DNA of 64,000 bases from Tetrahymena thermophila SB210. Lineage: Eukaryota; Ciliophora; Oligohymenophorea; Hymenostomatida; Tetrahymenidae. The notes under the pieces were generated by a model. It was not told the origin of the DNA and searched no databases. It saw only the letters and a program-made list of their open reading frames with translations. A program made the position numbers and the translations under genes. The stretch covers positions 496,001 to 560,000 of the forward strand of contig NW_002476353.1 of assembly GCF_000189635.1 (NCBI RefSeq), given 5' to 3'. Shown here in pieces: positions 52,536 to 64,000 of the stretch (position 1 is the first letter of the stretch; every line of letters begins with the position of its first letter).

Positions 52536-55499
52536 ATGTCTAGTTAGGTTGAAGAGTAGCATTAAGAGAACTAAATTAATAAAGAACATGAAAATAATGA
52601 AATGATATAATCATAAAATCATGAAATTCAAAACAACGAATAGGATGATAAAGTGCATGAAGGATAAAATATTGGTTTTGAAGATAACCAAATGAATTAA
52701 GGTAGTGAAAATAATTAGGGACAGTATGATAATAGTTAATAGGAGTAATAAAACAGCTAAATGCATAACGAAGCAAGCTAATAAGAAAATGAAGAAAATT
52801 TGATTTCAATTCTAAATTTTAATCCTGAAAACCATAGAGAGCCTATATTAAACTCTCCTAGATCATTAATGGCATGTTAAATAACAGGAATAAATCCAAA
52901 AATGCTAATTAAAAAGACTCCTGAAGAGATGTATAAAACGCTAAAAAATAAATCAAACTTAAACGAACAAGGACTCAAAATGTTATCTGAAAATTAAGAA
53001 AAGAGAAGATTAGAAAAAGTTCAAGAAGTGATAAAAGTACAAACTTCATTTGATAATTAAAAAACATATTTGATTTTAAGATATTAATACATTAATGGTG
53101 TTTTTAATATTCTATTTTTAATTTCTCTTTTATATTTATCAAAAAGGCTAGAGAAAATATCATTAATGATAATCTAACAAGAGATGATAAAAAAATTTTG
53201 CAATAGTCTATAATGCTTAAGAATAATAGTATCATGCAAAGTTAGTATAAGTCTGAAACTAATTTTGATGTAATTAGTATTTAATTTTGAAAACAATTTA
53301 AAATGTTTATCGAATTAAAGCGGTATTTATAATGTTAAACATTTATTAAAATACAGTCTCAGCAAAGATCATTTTACCATCCTACTGAGAATCAAAGTAT
53401 GGTTAGTCAAGTTGTAAATGCAAAACTTTAAAAAACAAAATATCTTTAAGTAAACATAATTTAATTTAATTTGAAAACTGTTATATTTTAACTCTTTATA
53501 ATATTTGCTTCTACTTTATCAAGAGAAGGGAGATAGAGAATATGATTGGAAACGAAATGAGAACTTATAAATTGCTTGAGGAGTCTAATAAAAAAGATCA
53601 GCGTCTGCTTTTAATATCTCAACAAAAAGAAGTTATCAGATAAAGAAGAAGGATTGAAGTATAAATATTATATACAGTATTAGACAATTTAAACTAAAAT
53701 ATTTTATTTTTAAATCAGTTTGAAGAAAATTAATTGGTTAAAAAATAAAATCTTGAGAAGTTAAGATAATAAGACGCTTAAATGAGGATTTAAAAAGAAT
53801 AAGAATATTAAAAAAAGCAAGAAGCCTCCAATCATAACCTTTAGGCTTTAAAATCAATGATTTAAAGGTTTAGGAAAGACGAATCAGATAGAAAGGTAAA
53901 AAAAATAAGTATTTCTTTAAATCAAATATTTAAATTATGTTTATTAACAGGTGGTCAAATCATAAATAGCTCTCTCTACTATTGCTTAAAAGGATGAGCA
54001 AAAAAGGTACCAGGTCGAGAAAAAGTATTTAGAGAAGGAAGAAAAATTTTAGCAGAGATAGCAGCTATTCTAATAATACATTTAAAGAGTGTAATTAACA
54101 CTAAACTAATATTTAAAATATTTTATATGTTATATAATCTAATTATAAGAGGTTAAAAAAGAGACGAAAAAGGAGAAAGAGCTATTGAAAAGTATAATAA
54201 ACAAAATCAAGATAATTTCTAAAGACTGGAAAAGAAAAGAATGGTAATAAGTTAGCAAATAAAGTTTTTCAAAATTTAAAAAATGTTTATTATCATTTAC
54301 TTTTTTATTTATTTATTTATTATTTGTAATAATATGTATAGCAATAAGAATAAAAGTAAAGAATTTTAGAAGAAAGATAAAAAATGATTGAACAAATTAG
54401 ATAAACTTAGATAGTCAATAAAATAAATGAAAACCTACACAAGGACTCAAGGATAAAGAGTGCGAATGTATAATATTATCTATCTTTTGGGTTTTTAACA
54501 AGTTAGTTAATGTTTTCTAAAAGAATTTAAAAGCAATGACAATGAGTTCTTCAAATTAAGAGTTTATGAGTTAGTTAGATAGGGAAGAATAAAGAAAGCA
54601 CGAAAGAGATATAATAAGAGAGAGGATCATCTAAGAAAAGTTAATGGAAAAGAGAATAAAAGAGGAAGAAATTCTTAATAAGAAATAATTATTAGTTTAA
54701 ACTGAGTTAACAAAAAGACATGAAAAGTATTTGCTAAAAGAAAGAGCAGCAACAGAAAAAGCAAATGTAAATTATTATATATTTAGTTAGCTAGTGTATA
54801 ATATTATTGTAAAATATCATAGAACCTATAAAATTAGAAGAAGTGGTTCTTTTAAACATAGTCTAATCTAAAACTCATGAAGCTTTTAAATGCATAAGAA
54901 AATATTTAAAGAATTTAAAATTAATAAGAAAATAAGAAAGCGATAATTAATGAAAGATTATAATAATTTGAGGATAGGAGAAGACAAAGAGAGTAAATTT
55001 AAATTTTCAGTTTTAATTGATTTAAATTGATTTTAATTATTAAAAGGTAAGAATAAAAAGATGCTCTTTATGAAAAAGAAACTATTTTAAGATAAACAGA
55101 AGTAGCTAAATAAACTTTAAAGCGTGATTTAAATAAATTATTCCAAACAGGAAAGGAAATAAATGTTGAAAAGATATCTAAAAAATATAACATTCCATTA
55201 GGTAATTTTTTTATAATAGCATGTCTTAATCAATCAATTTTACTTTAAATTAAAGATTCTGAAGAGTAAATTATGTCTAGATCTATGGTAGATTTTGATA
55301 GACCAACTAGAGAGCTTCAAAGCTCCCATTCCCCTACTAGGAATTTACATACTAGCCAGTAAGGATAAAGACATAGATCTAATAACTTATCAAAAAACTA
55401 AAGTGGTATGTTTATTGTTTTTAGTTGGAATAAATATTAATCAATTTAATTTAATCAAAAGAGCATAATAATTAACATGAAGAACATTATGAAGTTTGA
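52536..55499 (+). CDS. Long coiled-coil protein with SPRSL-type N-terminal module
   Basis: The start MSSQVEEQHQENQINKEHEN leads a Gln/Asn/Glu-rich, disordered N-terminus. A conserved-looking module, SPRSLMACQITGINPKMLIK then TPEEMYKTL, follows at about 52856-52945. I associate it with a group of protist coiled-coil proteins in which a Ser-Pro-Arg-Ser-Leu-x-Ala-Cys box precedes the coil. The remainder is a charged coiled coil spread over about ten exons with short introns. The tail is Ser-rich (MSRSMVDFDRPTRELQ, SSHSPTRNLHTSQQGQRHR) and, after a last intron, ends HEEHYEV. Likely cytoskeletal, cilium or basal-body linked, but that is inference. Confidence 0.72.
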
Positions 55500-56421
55500 T
55501 TAAAATATTTGCTATATTTTTTTTTTCTAAAACTAATTTTATAAATAAAGTTTTGATATATTTAAAATAATTTTACATTAATATATTAATAAAATGATGT
55601 TTTTCTTTTGAAGATAATTAATTAATTAATTAAATATTTAAATTTGCTAAATATGAATCATTTATAAAATGATAAAATAATATTTTCATCAACAATAATT
55701 TCTAAAAATTTTTACAAAATACATTTTAACTAATTAAAATTTTTAAAATAATCTTTGCCAATGTGAAATTATTTGATACGAAATGATTTTAGATATTTTA
55801 GATTGGTCAGTTAATGAAGCAAAAATACATTTTTTGTTTTTGTTAAAATCTTTCATAATTAATAAATAGCCACCAAAAAAAAAGTTTGAAAATTTTATAA
55901 TTTAAAAATAATTAATAGTAGAATAAATTAATTATTCTGTATTGAGTTATTGAAATAAGTTTTCTTTAGGTATTAATTAACTTTGTTATTAATTAAAATT
56001 AAATTGTAAAGTGAATTTATCCATTTTTTGAGTTTAAGTATTTTTGAAAGAGTTAAATATTGCTTGGTTTGTTTCACTTAATCTTACCAATGATTTTATG
56101 GAATTTAAGTAGATGATCTTGATTATATTTTAGTTCATATTTTTTCCACAATACTTTTTTCTTTTACAATGATTTTTTATTTTAGAATATTTTTTTATAA
56201 GAAAATACATATTATATAAATTAATTTTAAAAATTTGATTAATACATTTTTATAATGAATTTAAATGTTATTTATTTATATTGGTAGGTAGGTAAATAGA
56301 TAGATATCTAAATAGGTAGGTAGGAATATTGTTTGTTTATTCGTTTTTAATCTAGATAGATATATTCTATTTATTTATTTATGGTTTGTCTAAAAATTAT
56401 ATATATATATATATACCTGGG
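55500..56421. other. Convergent intergenic spacer with GGTA/GATA and TA repeats
   Basis: AT-rich. TAGGTAGGTAAATAGATAGATA and a second TAGGTAGGTAGG block lie at about 56284-56325, and an (AT) run lies at about 56399-56414. No coding signal. Confidence 0.65.
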
Positions 56422-57364
56422 TCACCTTCTAGTTGACTTTTAAATTTATTTTTGCTTTTCGGTGGCTTTTGCAATGAAATTTTATTTATCTAGATAGCCT
56501 GCTTTTCTATTTTGTTCGAATTTCTTTTCCAACTTTTCTTTTTTAGTGAAAGACTTCCAATCAAGTTTTGATTTGTGTATTGATGTTATGCTCTTTGATT
56601 TACTATTTATTTTATCCATAACTTTTTATAAGTATTAAAATCTATTTTTCATATCTAATCTATGTTTTTCTTCTTAACCAAGCTATTAAATTACTTCTTA
56701 TACTACTTCAACTTTTTCTACTTTTTCTACTTTTTCTTCTTAGACTTCTTAGACTTCTTACACTTCTTCTTTATTATTTTCTTCAACTGATTTTAAAAAA
56801 TACATTTTATATGCTATTTCTTGCATTAAATTTATAATTATTACTAATTATTTCTTATGGTTCTTCCTTTTTGCTTTCGATGATTTCTTCTTTGACATTT
56901 TTGGATTCTTCAAATTTCATTTAATTGATTTCCTTGCTTTCAAAAAGCTAAAATTCTTTTAAATAAGCCTACTCATCTGCTCTGCCTACTATTTCACCAC
57001 TAGAATCTACTATAAACTCTTAACCAGCGAATATTACTTTTCTTTATTTATCATCTTCGTTTAAGCGAAGTGCTTTTTGGGCTATTTATAGTAAAAGATC
57101 CTTATCTTTTAACAGCATCTATGTTTATTTCCTAATTTCATTTATTTAATTCATTTCTTTTTCTCTAACTTCCTTCTTTAATTCAATCCATGATTATAGT
57201 ATCTCTTGATGCAGCTCCTCTTAATTCTTTTTTTTTTTTAAATCTTTGAGTTCTTTCTTTTCTCTCTTGTATTCTTCAATTTCGCTTGCTTGAGGAACAT
57301 AATCTTCATCTTCTTCTTCCTCCTCTAAGTCTTATAAGTTAATTTTTAATAGACCCTCTGACAT
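56422..57364 (-). CDS. CFDP1: BCNT/CFDP1/Swc5-family protein (SWR1/SRCAP complex subunit)
   Basis: Members help the SWR1/SRCAP remodeller place histone H2A.Z in chromatin. The start MSEGLLKINLQDLEEEEEDE runs into DYVP, the acidic entry typical of the family. A Lys/Glu-rich helix and an FAGQEFIVDSSGEIVGRADE segment follow. After an intron near 56800-56850 comes another acidic region. The C-terminal BCNT domain is clear: SIHKSKLDWKSFTKKEKLEK then AGYLDKQNFIAKATEKQKQI, ending STRR. Length near 285 residues fits the family. With the ISWI and MT-A70 genes this is the third chromatin gene of the window. Confidence 0.9.
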
Positions 57365-57963
57365 CTGTTCTCTATATATACTTCTTTATTAATATCAAAT
57401 AGTATCTTTAACCAATAATTTTTAATTAATTAATAAATATATTTGTTAATATTTTATAAATTCTTTTTAAATAGTATTTTTAGATTATTTATTTTTTTGT
57501 TTATTAATAAATAGTCGCGCCAGAAATTTTAAGTGAAAACCATTTAATATTTATAATATATTTAAAATAAAAGTATAATAATTTTATTTAAAAATTTAAC
57601 GTTATTTAACCTCATTTAGAATATATTTATTTTATTACATTAATTTTATTTATGTATCAATCAATATTTGAATAGCTAGTTTGTTCGTATCTTTACAAAG
57701 TTATTAATTAAATTGTATATTGAAATTAACTTCTATCAATTAGTTTTAATTTAGCAGTAAAAAAAAGATAAAATGTAGAATTAGTCAAGTAAACTATATA
57801 TAAAATTAGGCTCTTGTGTTTGTAAAAAAATTAATAATTTTTATTAGATTAGGTTTAAGGAAGTTAAAAATAATATAAATTTGATCAAATACTCATTAGA
57901 TTGTAAAATTCTTCATTTTTATGAAGGGTTAATCAATTATTTTTTTTTTAATATAGATCAGAA
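57365..57963. other. Divergent intergenic spacer, nothing recognised
   Basis: About 600 AT-rich bases upstream of both the BCNT and the LRR-like gene. No coding island or repeat seen. Confidence 0.6.
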
Positions 57964-59806
57964 ATGGTGATTCTTTAAGACAAAATTGACTATTTAAAGC
58001 ACCTTTTTAACAATTAAAAAGACTTAAAAGAGCTTGTCTTTGATTGTAATATGTAAAATATTTTATTTACAATTCAAAAAGAAACTATGGATAACAGAAT
58101 TTGTATTTTTAGTAAAAATTAACCTTGTGTAAGCCAATTAAACTAGAAAAAGAGTATGAATGTTGTTTCAAGTATTTTAAATTATTTATCTGATGCTCAA
58201 AGCTTAGAAAACTTAAAATTATAGTTTGAAAAGTAAAAAATGATGTCAAATTAAGCTTTTGCAATTAATTATTCCTTTAAACAAAAAGATGGAATATGTG
58301 CGGAGAAGAATAAGTAAGTGATCTAACTGAAAAAGTCAGAGATATATTAAAAGTTTGCTAACTTAAATAATTTACATTAAATTTATCAGGGTAATCATTT
58401 TATAAAAATGTTTAAAAATTAATTTTATTTATTTTAAATAAAAATTAAAGCTGGAACAGTGCTCCTGTGACTCTCATATAAAAAATTACATCTATTTTGA
58501 ATGATCTTCAAAGAAAAAAAAATATATTTTATTTGGATTTAGATTTTTCAAGGTATTATTATTTAGTTTAAAGAATAAATATTAAAAATAGTTTAATTTA
58601 TTAGTTGGGATAAATGTACTGAGTTGGACATCATCTAACTTGGTGATTCTTTGATAAATATTAGCTTAAATTGTCCAATTAAAACTTTAAGACTTAATTT
58701 TTCATGGTATTTTTAAATTATCAATAAAAAACATTTTAATAACTCATTTTCTAATATAAAGGTGGTGGCACATTTAAGAAACTGGACTAAATTTTATAGG
58801 GAAGACTTTAGATAAACTGAATCTAAGTTAAACATTAAAAGATGAAATTTGTATTAATCTCTAGCAGTAAATTTGGTTTTTAGAATATCATAAAATTTTT
58901 TATTTGTTTTAAGCATTTCTAAAGTTTAAAGAAATGGATTTGAAAGACTTTTTAATTCTTTTGCAGAGGTTAAAACAAGTTCTTTTAAGCTTAATATGGA
59001 TTAGTAAGTAAACATTTTAAAATAAAAGAAATAATTTTGCTTAATTTATGAATTTAATCTAGTTGGTAACAGTTAAAGGATGAGGATATAATATTTTTAT
59101 CATAGTAGATATCAAAATTTGCTAGAAAAAATTCAAACAATTTAAAGAATTTTTCTCTTATTGGTTCAAAGTAGATTTGACTGATTAATTAATAATTTTA
59201 CATAAACCTAATTAATTATCTAAAAAATAGTTGGACTCAAGTCACAGACAAGGGAATGAATTACTTGCTAAATAGTATTAGAGAAGTTTTAGAATAAAAT
59301 ATAAAATGCATAGAAAGTTTTCAAATTAATCTCAGCGAGTAATAATTTAAACTTATTTTAAAATTAATTGTTGATTAAAATAATAAATAAGTTCTAAGAT
59401 TCAGAATGTAGAGACTACTAAAAAAGTATTTAGCTTATTATAAATATTGAAATAAAATGAGGCTATAAATCTAAAATTATTTATCTTCAATATTTCAAAG
59501 TAATTTACTATTTTTTTTGAAAAGAAAATGAATTTGATTTATTTTTTATTAAACAGATGGAAGATGTTTGATAAAGAGAGCGAAATTTACAAGGATATAA
59601 TTCAAAATTTAATATAGCTTTTTTCGAATAAAATGATAATATTAATTGAATTCAAAGGAGATTGTGTTCTCGAAAGCTTTATGAAAGAAGTTAAAAATTG
59701 TTAAATTTATAAATAAAAAATTGTGCTTTAATATAGCATAATCTAAGACAAATTATAAGCCTATCGTAAAGAAATTTTATGGGATTTAATTAAAGTTATA
59801 AAATGA
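57964..59806 (+). CDS. Leucine-rich-repeat-like protein, about one repeat per exon
   Basis: The start is MVILQDKIDYLKHLFNNQKD. After a helical N-terminal exon the gene is broken into small exons whose ends share an LxLxFS/LNLS pattern followed by an aromatic residue at the splice point: IFYLDLDFSR, then CPIKTLRLNFSW, FIGKTLDKLNLS, LKNFSLIGS and IKCIESFQINLS. The exon with WTQVTDKGMNYLLNSIREV fits an LRR unit (helix then beta strand). The C-terminal exon reads MFDKESEIYKDIIQNLI and ends LWDLIKVIK. Such repeat-per-exon LRR genes are common in ciliates and usually mediate protein binding. Exon joins are approximate and no partner can be named. Confidence 0.65.
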
Positions 59807-60424
59807 AACTCATTTATGCTTATTTTATGTTAATAAATAAATCAAAGTAAATGTCTTATTTTTTATTCTAAAAATATTTTACGATTAATTTAAAAAAATA
59901 GAAAATTAAAATTTTGAGTAAATGAAAAGAGATTAAAATTCCACAATTAAATTTTAGTTTATAGATTTTTCTAGTTTTTATTTAAAGATATAAAATATAA
60001 AATCTTTTTTATTGAATTGAATGATTTTTTTAATTTAAAAATCTAATTTCAATTTATGAATGAATGAACAAATGAATGTGTCTTTTTTTATTAGCACTAT
60101 AATTCTATTTGAAATATCAATTGAAAAAAATGAGTATTTAGGTTTTAATTGATTTATGTCAAAGGTAATGATGAATGTTAGTTAATTAAATAATATTTGT
60201 AATGCCTTATATATTTAGAATGTGAAAGAAAAAATAGTAGTAAATTAGTAAAATAAAATTGAAATAAAGAGAAAATATTAAAAAGAGATTGGGTGTGAAT
60301 ATCTGAAAAGAATCCACTTAAATAAAACAAAAGAAATTTAATAAATAAATAATATTAACATATTTGCATTAAAAGATAAAGATAAAAGAAGGGAAATAAA
60401 GCAAATAAATAAATATCAATAGAG
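59807..60424. other. Intergenic spacer, nothing recognised
   Basis: About 620 AT-rich bases between two plus-strand genes. No coding island, repeat or RNA gene seen. Confidence 0.6.
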
Positions 60425-62373
60425 ATGTTAAGACTTAGATTATTTGATGCTTATGAAAAGATTTCAATGACCTTTTTAGGGCCCTTATACCGTAGAATTG
60501 GTAAGAGCCTTGCCCAAACTGGTCTCAATATATAATAACCTTATACTTCTGATGATCGTTTAGTGCCTTCTTTGAGAAATATTAGAGTTACTAACAAGAT
60601 TCCTTCTATTAATGATGTATGCTATTATTTATAAAAATTAGCAATTCCATATAGCAATTAGCAGCAAAGAAAGATGAAAGCCTTTAAAGAAAAATTATTT
60701 AAAAAACAAAAATAATTTTTCATTAAAAAGCTTTAATCATAAAAAGAAATTTTATATATAAAATCTCAAACAAGTAAGACTAAAAAACTTGTTAATTCAC
60801 ATATTTTTTGATAAAATTAGAGCGAATTTATTGCACCAAATAGCGTAGTTATTGGTGATGTTATTACAAAGGAAGGTTCTTCAATATGGTATGGCGCCAC
60901 TCTTAGAGGTGAATTAGGACCTATTGAAATTGGCAAATAAACTGTTATTTAAGATTTAGTTAACATTTAATCAGGCAAATAAAATTAAAAAACTCAAATT
61001 GGAGACAATGTATTTATTGGACCTAACTCTTATATCCAATCTTCTAAGATTAATGATAATTCTTTCGTTGGTATGGGTTCCACTGTCTCTACCGGTTGCA
61101 ATCTCGCTTCTAACGCCGTTGTTGCTGCTGGTTCAGTTGTTCCTGAAAACACCCAAGTTCCTTCTAACCAAGTAAAATAAATATTAAAATTACTTTAGCT
61201 GTTTGACATATTAAGATAACTTTAACTAACATCATCCAAATCAAAAATAGCCAAAAAGATTTTCAAATGATTTTTAGATGTATGTAAACATAATAGAATT
61301 TTAAAAATAGTAATAAGGGCATACATAAAGTGAAAGAATTAATTGACAAAAAGCAGATTTGAAGTTGCATTAAATTAATATTTTTTATAATAAATAAAAG
61401 ATTTGGGCTGGTTCTCCTGCTCAATACTTAAGAGATATTACTCCTGAAGAAAGATAAGTTTTGTAAGAGCATCACCAAGAATGTGTCCAATTAGCTCGTA
61501 TTCATGCTGAAGGTAGCTACAAATAAAATTATAATTTATTTAAAATACAATATAAATAGCACAAAGCTAGATTCATTAAATTTATAGATGATATTTATAA
61601 CTTACTCAAAGACAATAAATAAATAGATATTAGTTAGTTGCTTAAATCCATATAAATATTAAATGCCTGATATTACATAGAATATTAAATCTTTGTGTTT
61701 GAATATTGATTTCTAGATAGTCAATAATCAATATCAATCAGTGAAAATAAATATCATTTATAAATTTATATCTTATTCTTGAAAACAAATTAATTAAGAT
61801 TAAACAAAATTACTAATCTCTTCATTTTTAAAAAATAGAAACTGAAAAGAGCTTTAGAGAAGTCCTCAATGACTTTGATAGAATTGTAAAAACTTAAATT
61901 TTATGGATATTATTAAATTCAATGTAACCTTTTTTTAAGTGTCTGATGATATTTATTTAAAATTAAAGACAGCTGAAGCTGAATACGATCATGAATCTTT
62001 GGCTTTACAAAAGATGAGAGACTTAGGTTTCCCCATGGAAGGTGAAGAAGAAGAATACATTGAATAAAGGTTATTTATTTATTGCATAGTTTTACTCTAT
62101 ATATTAAATGCTAATCATATCTTATCCTAAAACAGAGTATTTATGAGAGAACAATTACCACCTCTTGAAAGTGAATTCTGGAAGAAGAATTATGATCCTT
62201 ATGAATAGGATTTATTCCATTTCCCTGATAGTTTCAAAGCATATCAATAATAATACAAAAGATACGATGAAGCTAAAAAATACTTTGAAGAAAATCCTAA
62301 TGTTGAAGCTACTATCATTGATAGAGAATTTAAGGAACCAACTAATAAAAAACCTTGGACAAGAAAATATTGA
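60425..62373 (+). CDS. Gamma-carbonic-anhydrase-like subunit of mitochondrial complex I
   Basis: Gamma-CA-like proteins form a trimeric left-handed beta-helix attached to complex I in plants and protists, including ciliates. The N-terminus MLRLRLFDAYEKISMTFLGP is basic and amphipathic, suiting mitochondrial import. The hexapeptide-repeat core reads VVIGDVITKEGSSIWYGATL, IEIGKQTVIQDLVNIQSG, IGDNVFIGPNSYIQSS and SFVGMGSTVSTGCNLAS, then IWAGSPAQYLRDITPEE. Active gamma-CAs have three His zinc ligands in NIH and GHxxxxH contexts. Here they are Gln, Pro and Gln, so it should be inactive and structural. A C-terminal extension of about 150 residues (MRDLGFPMEGEEEEYIEQ, PLESEFWKKNYDPYEQD, ending KKPWTRKY) is unusual for bacterial or plant members. 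About six exons. Confidence 0.9.
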
Positions 62374-64000
62374 TTTAATTCATTTAAATAACTGTTAGAG
62401 AGTATTGTTTTTGAATAAGAACTTAATAGTCAACTAAGTACTTACTAGATAAGAATTACATGTTGCCTACCTAGTTTTAATATTTCAAATCCATAACTTA
62501 TGATTGACATCAATAAAACATCTTACTTAATTAAAAAAATTTCTCATTCTTACTCACTCAAATATCATTGTTTTTGTTATATTTAATAATTTCATCTATT
62601 TTGATTCATTCTCCCTCAAATTTATTATATTAAACTAATTCTTCAATAAAAATTTTACCAAAAATACAATATTATTATGTTAATTTCCAAAAAATATATG
62701 CTTCAAAAATTTAAACACTCCAAGATAAAGTCAAATAAAATAAATAATAGATAGTTTGAAATGTATATAGATAGATATATAAAACGTTTAAAAAGCATAT
62801 TTAATTTATATAATTATATTGCCATTTTAAACAATTAAAACGGATTAATTTGTAAATTACAACAAAACAAAGTCAGAAATTGTTTAATATTTATTTTCAA
62901 TAAATTGTATTACTTAAAATTAAAAAGAAAGAAAAAACTTTCTTAAATAATTTTTAAAAATTTTTATTTTAAAAATAGATAAAAAGTGTATTAATTATTT
63001 AATCAAGTAGAAAATTCATTTCAATCTTTTGAATTAATAGTTTAATTAGTTTTTCATTTTATTTGAATTAATTAATTTAGTTTTAGTTTTACTTGAAATA
63101 TAACTAATATTATTGCTAGATACTTTCTTTTGATTTATTATTTTTTTAAATAAGGGTTTTTAAAATAATTTATTACAAAAAATTGAGTTTTGAAATATTT
63201 GAAAAAATGATTTGGATTATTACTAAGTGATATAAAAGTTATGAAAAATGAATAAATAAACTAAAAAATGAAGTAATTGATTAATAAAAGTAAATTAATT
63301 ACAGTAGATATACATATATACTTTAATGAGGGATTCTGTAGGATATTAAAATTAAATTATATAATATTAAAAATTAAACAAGAAGCTAATTTATGATTTA
63401 AAAAAAGATATTTATGCATTTCTTAAAACTTCAATTTAATACATTCAAAATTTATTACAAATAATAAATTAAATGAGGCTTGTTTGTAGCATTTGAAAAT
63501 ATGATTTGAATCATTATTATTTGTATAAAAAGTTATAAATGAATAAATAAACTAAAAAAGAATGCAATTGATTAACTAATAAATGCAAATTAATTATAGT
63601 ATAGAAGACATACATATAAACTTTAAAGAGGGATTCTGTAGGATTTTAAATTTAAATTATAAATAAAATTAAATTTGAAACAAAAAATTAATTTATGATT
63701 TAAATAAAGATTTATTTATTTATTTAATTCTTAAAACTTCAATTCAATTCATTTAAATTGATTAATCAATAAATCATTTGGTCGATGTGTTAACTTACGA
63801 GTATGCTAATTGTTATGGTAGGACAAGAATTTAAAAAAATTAATTGAGCTAAATAGCTTTTATTAGAATTATTAAAAATATGAGTTGATAAAAAGATAGA
63901 TAGATAGTTAAACTCTAAATTTAGGGTGTTTAAATATTATTTATTTTTAAATGTTGTAATAAATCAATCAAGATGTTTTTAGCTTTGTGAAATATTCACA
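62374..64000. other. Intergenic stretch containing a diverged 300-bp duplication
   Basis: No coding signal to the end of the window. Apart from the duplication at about 63140-63760 it is AT-rich filler with short GATA runs (near 62768 and 63893). Confidence 0.6.
63140..63760. repeat. Two tandem copies of a ~300-bp AT-rich unit
   Basis: The marker GAGGGATTCTGTAGGAT occurs at 63329 and 63629, exactly 300 bases apart. Both copies also share AAAGTTAT then AAATGAATAAATAAACTAAAAAA, a CATACATATA block before the marker, and TTATGATTTAAA with TTCTTAAAACTTCAAT after it. The copies have diverged by small indels and substitutions. Confidence 0.85.

Noticed and set aside
52576..52809. 77-codon minus frame
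   Set aside because: Antisense of the Q/N/E-rich N-terminus of the coiled-coil gene at 52536.

Overview
The window looks like macronuclear DNA of a ciliate of the Tetrahymena type. It is very AT-rich. Long protein frames stay open only if TAA and TAG are read as glutamine and TGA is the sole stop. Introns are short and AT-rich, starting GTAAA/GTAAT/GTATT and ending in TTTAG/CAG/AAG. Proteins carry Q/N-rich stretches. No telomeric G4T2 repeat, rRNA or tRNA was seen. Because TGA is rare in such DNA, open frames alone are weak evidence, so calls rest on family motifs, splice phase and composition. Exon joins were made by eye.

Layout: 1-4.2 kb has no intact gene but holds protein-like scraps, probably a decayed TPR-type gene. 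4.2-8.8 kb (-) is an ISWI chromatin remodeller. 9.5-12.8 kb (+) is the centriole cartwheel protein SAS-6. 12.8-16.4 kb is sparse, with two hairpins and a small NlpC/LRAT-like ORF. 16.4-23.1 kb (-) holds a large Cache-type membrane receptor-like protein and a DGAT2-family acyltransferase. 24.9-26.5 kb (-) is enkurin. 28.0-31.8 kb (+) is an N-terminal-motor kinesin, followed by a small orphan protein and a coiled-coil gene (-). 36.7-39.5 kb (+) is fimbrin. 40.5-48.8 kb holds three unrecognised genes, one of them a coiled-coil protein with an alveolin-like Val/Glu stretch. 49.9-52.1 kb (+) is an MT-A70-family protein with a degenerate catalytic motif and two ZZ-like zinc fingers. Then come a long coiled-coil gene (+), a BCNT/CFDP1/Swc5 protein (-), an LRR-like gene (+) and a gamma-carbonic-anhydrase-like complex I subunit (+). 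The last 1.6 kb contains a diverged 300-bp duplication.

Themes: basal body and cilium (SAS-6, enkurin, probably the kinesin and coiled-coil proteins), chromatin (ISWI, MT-A70 protein, BCNT), cortex and cytoskeleton (fimbrin, alveolin-like protein), lipid and mitochondrial metabolism (DGAT2, gamma-CA). Each gene appears to be an independent transcription unit with its own AT-rich flanks; there are no operons. The most interesting items are the ZZ-tailed pseudo-methyltransferase, the Cache/TPR/vWA-like receptor, the orphan His/Cys ORF near two hairpins, and several decayed coding islands.
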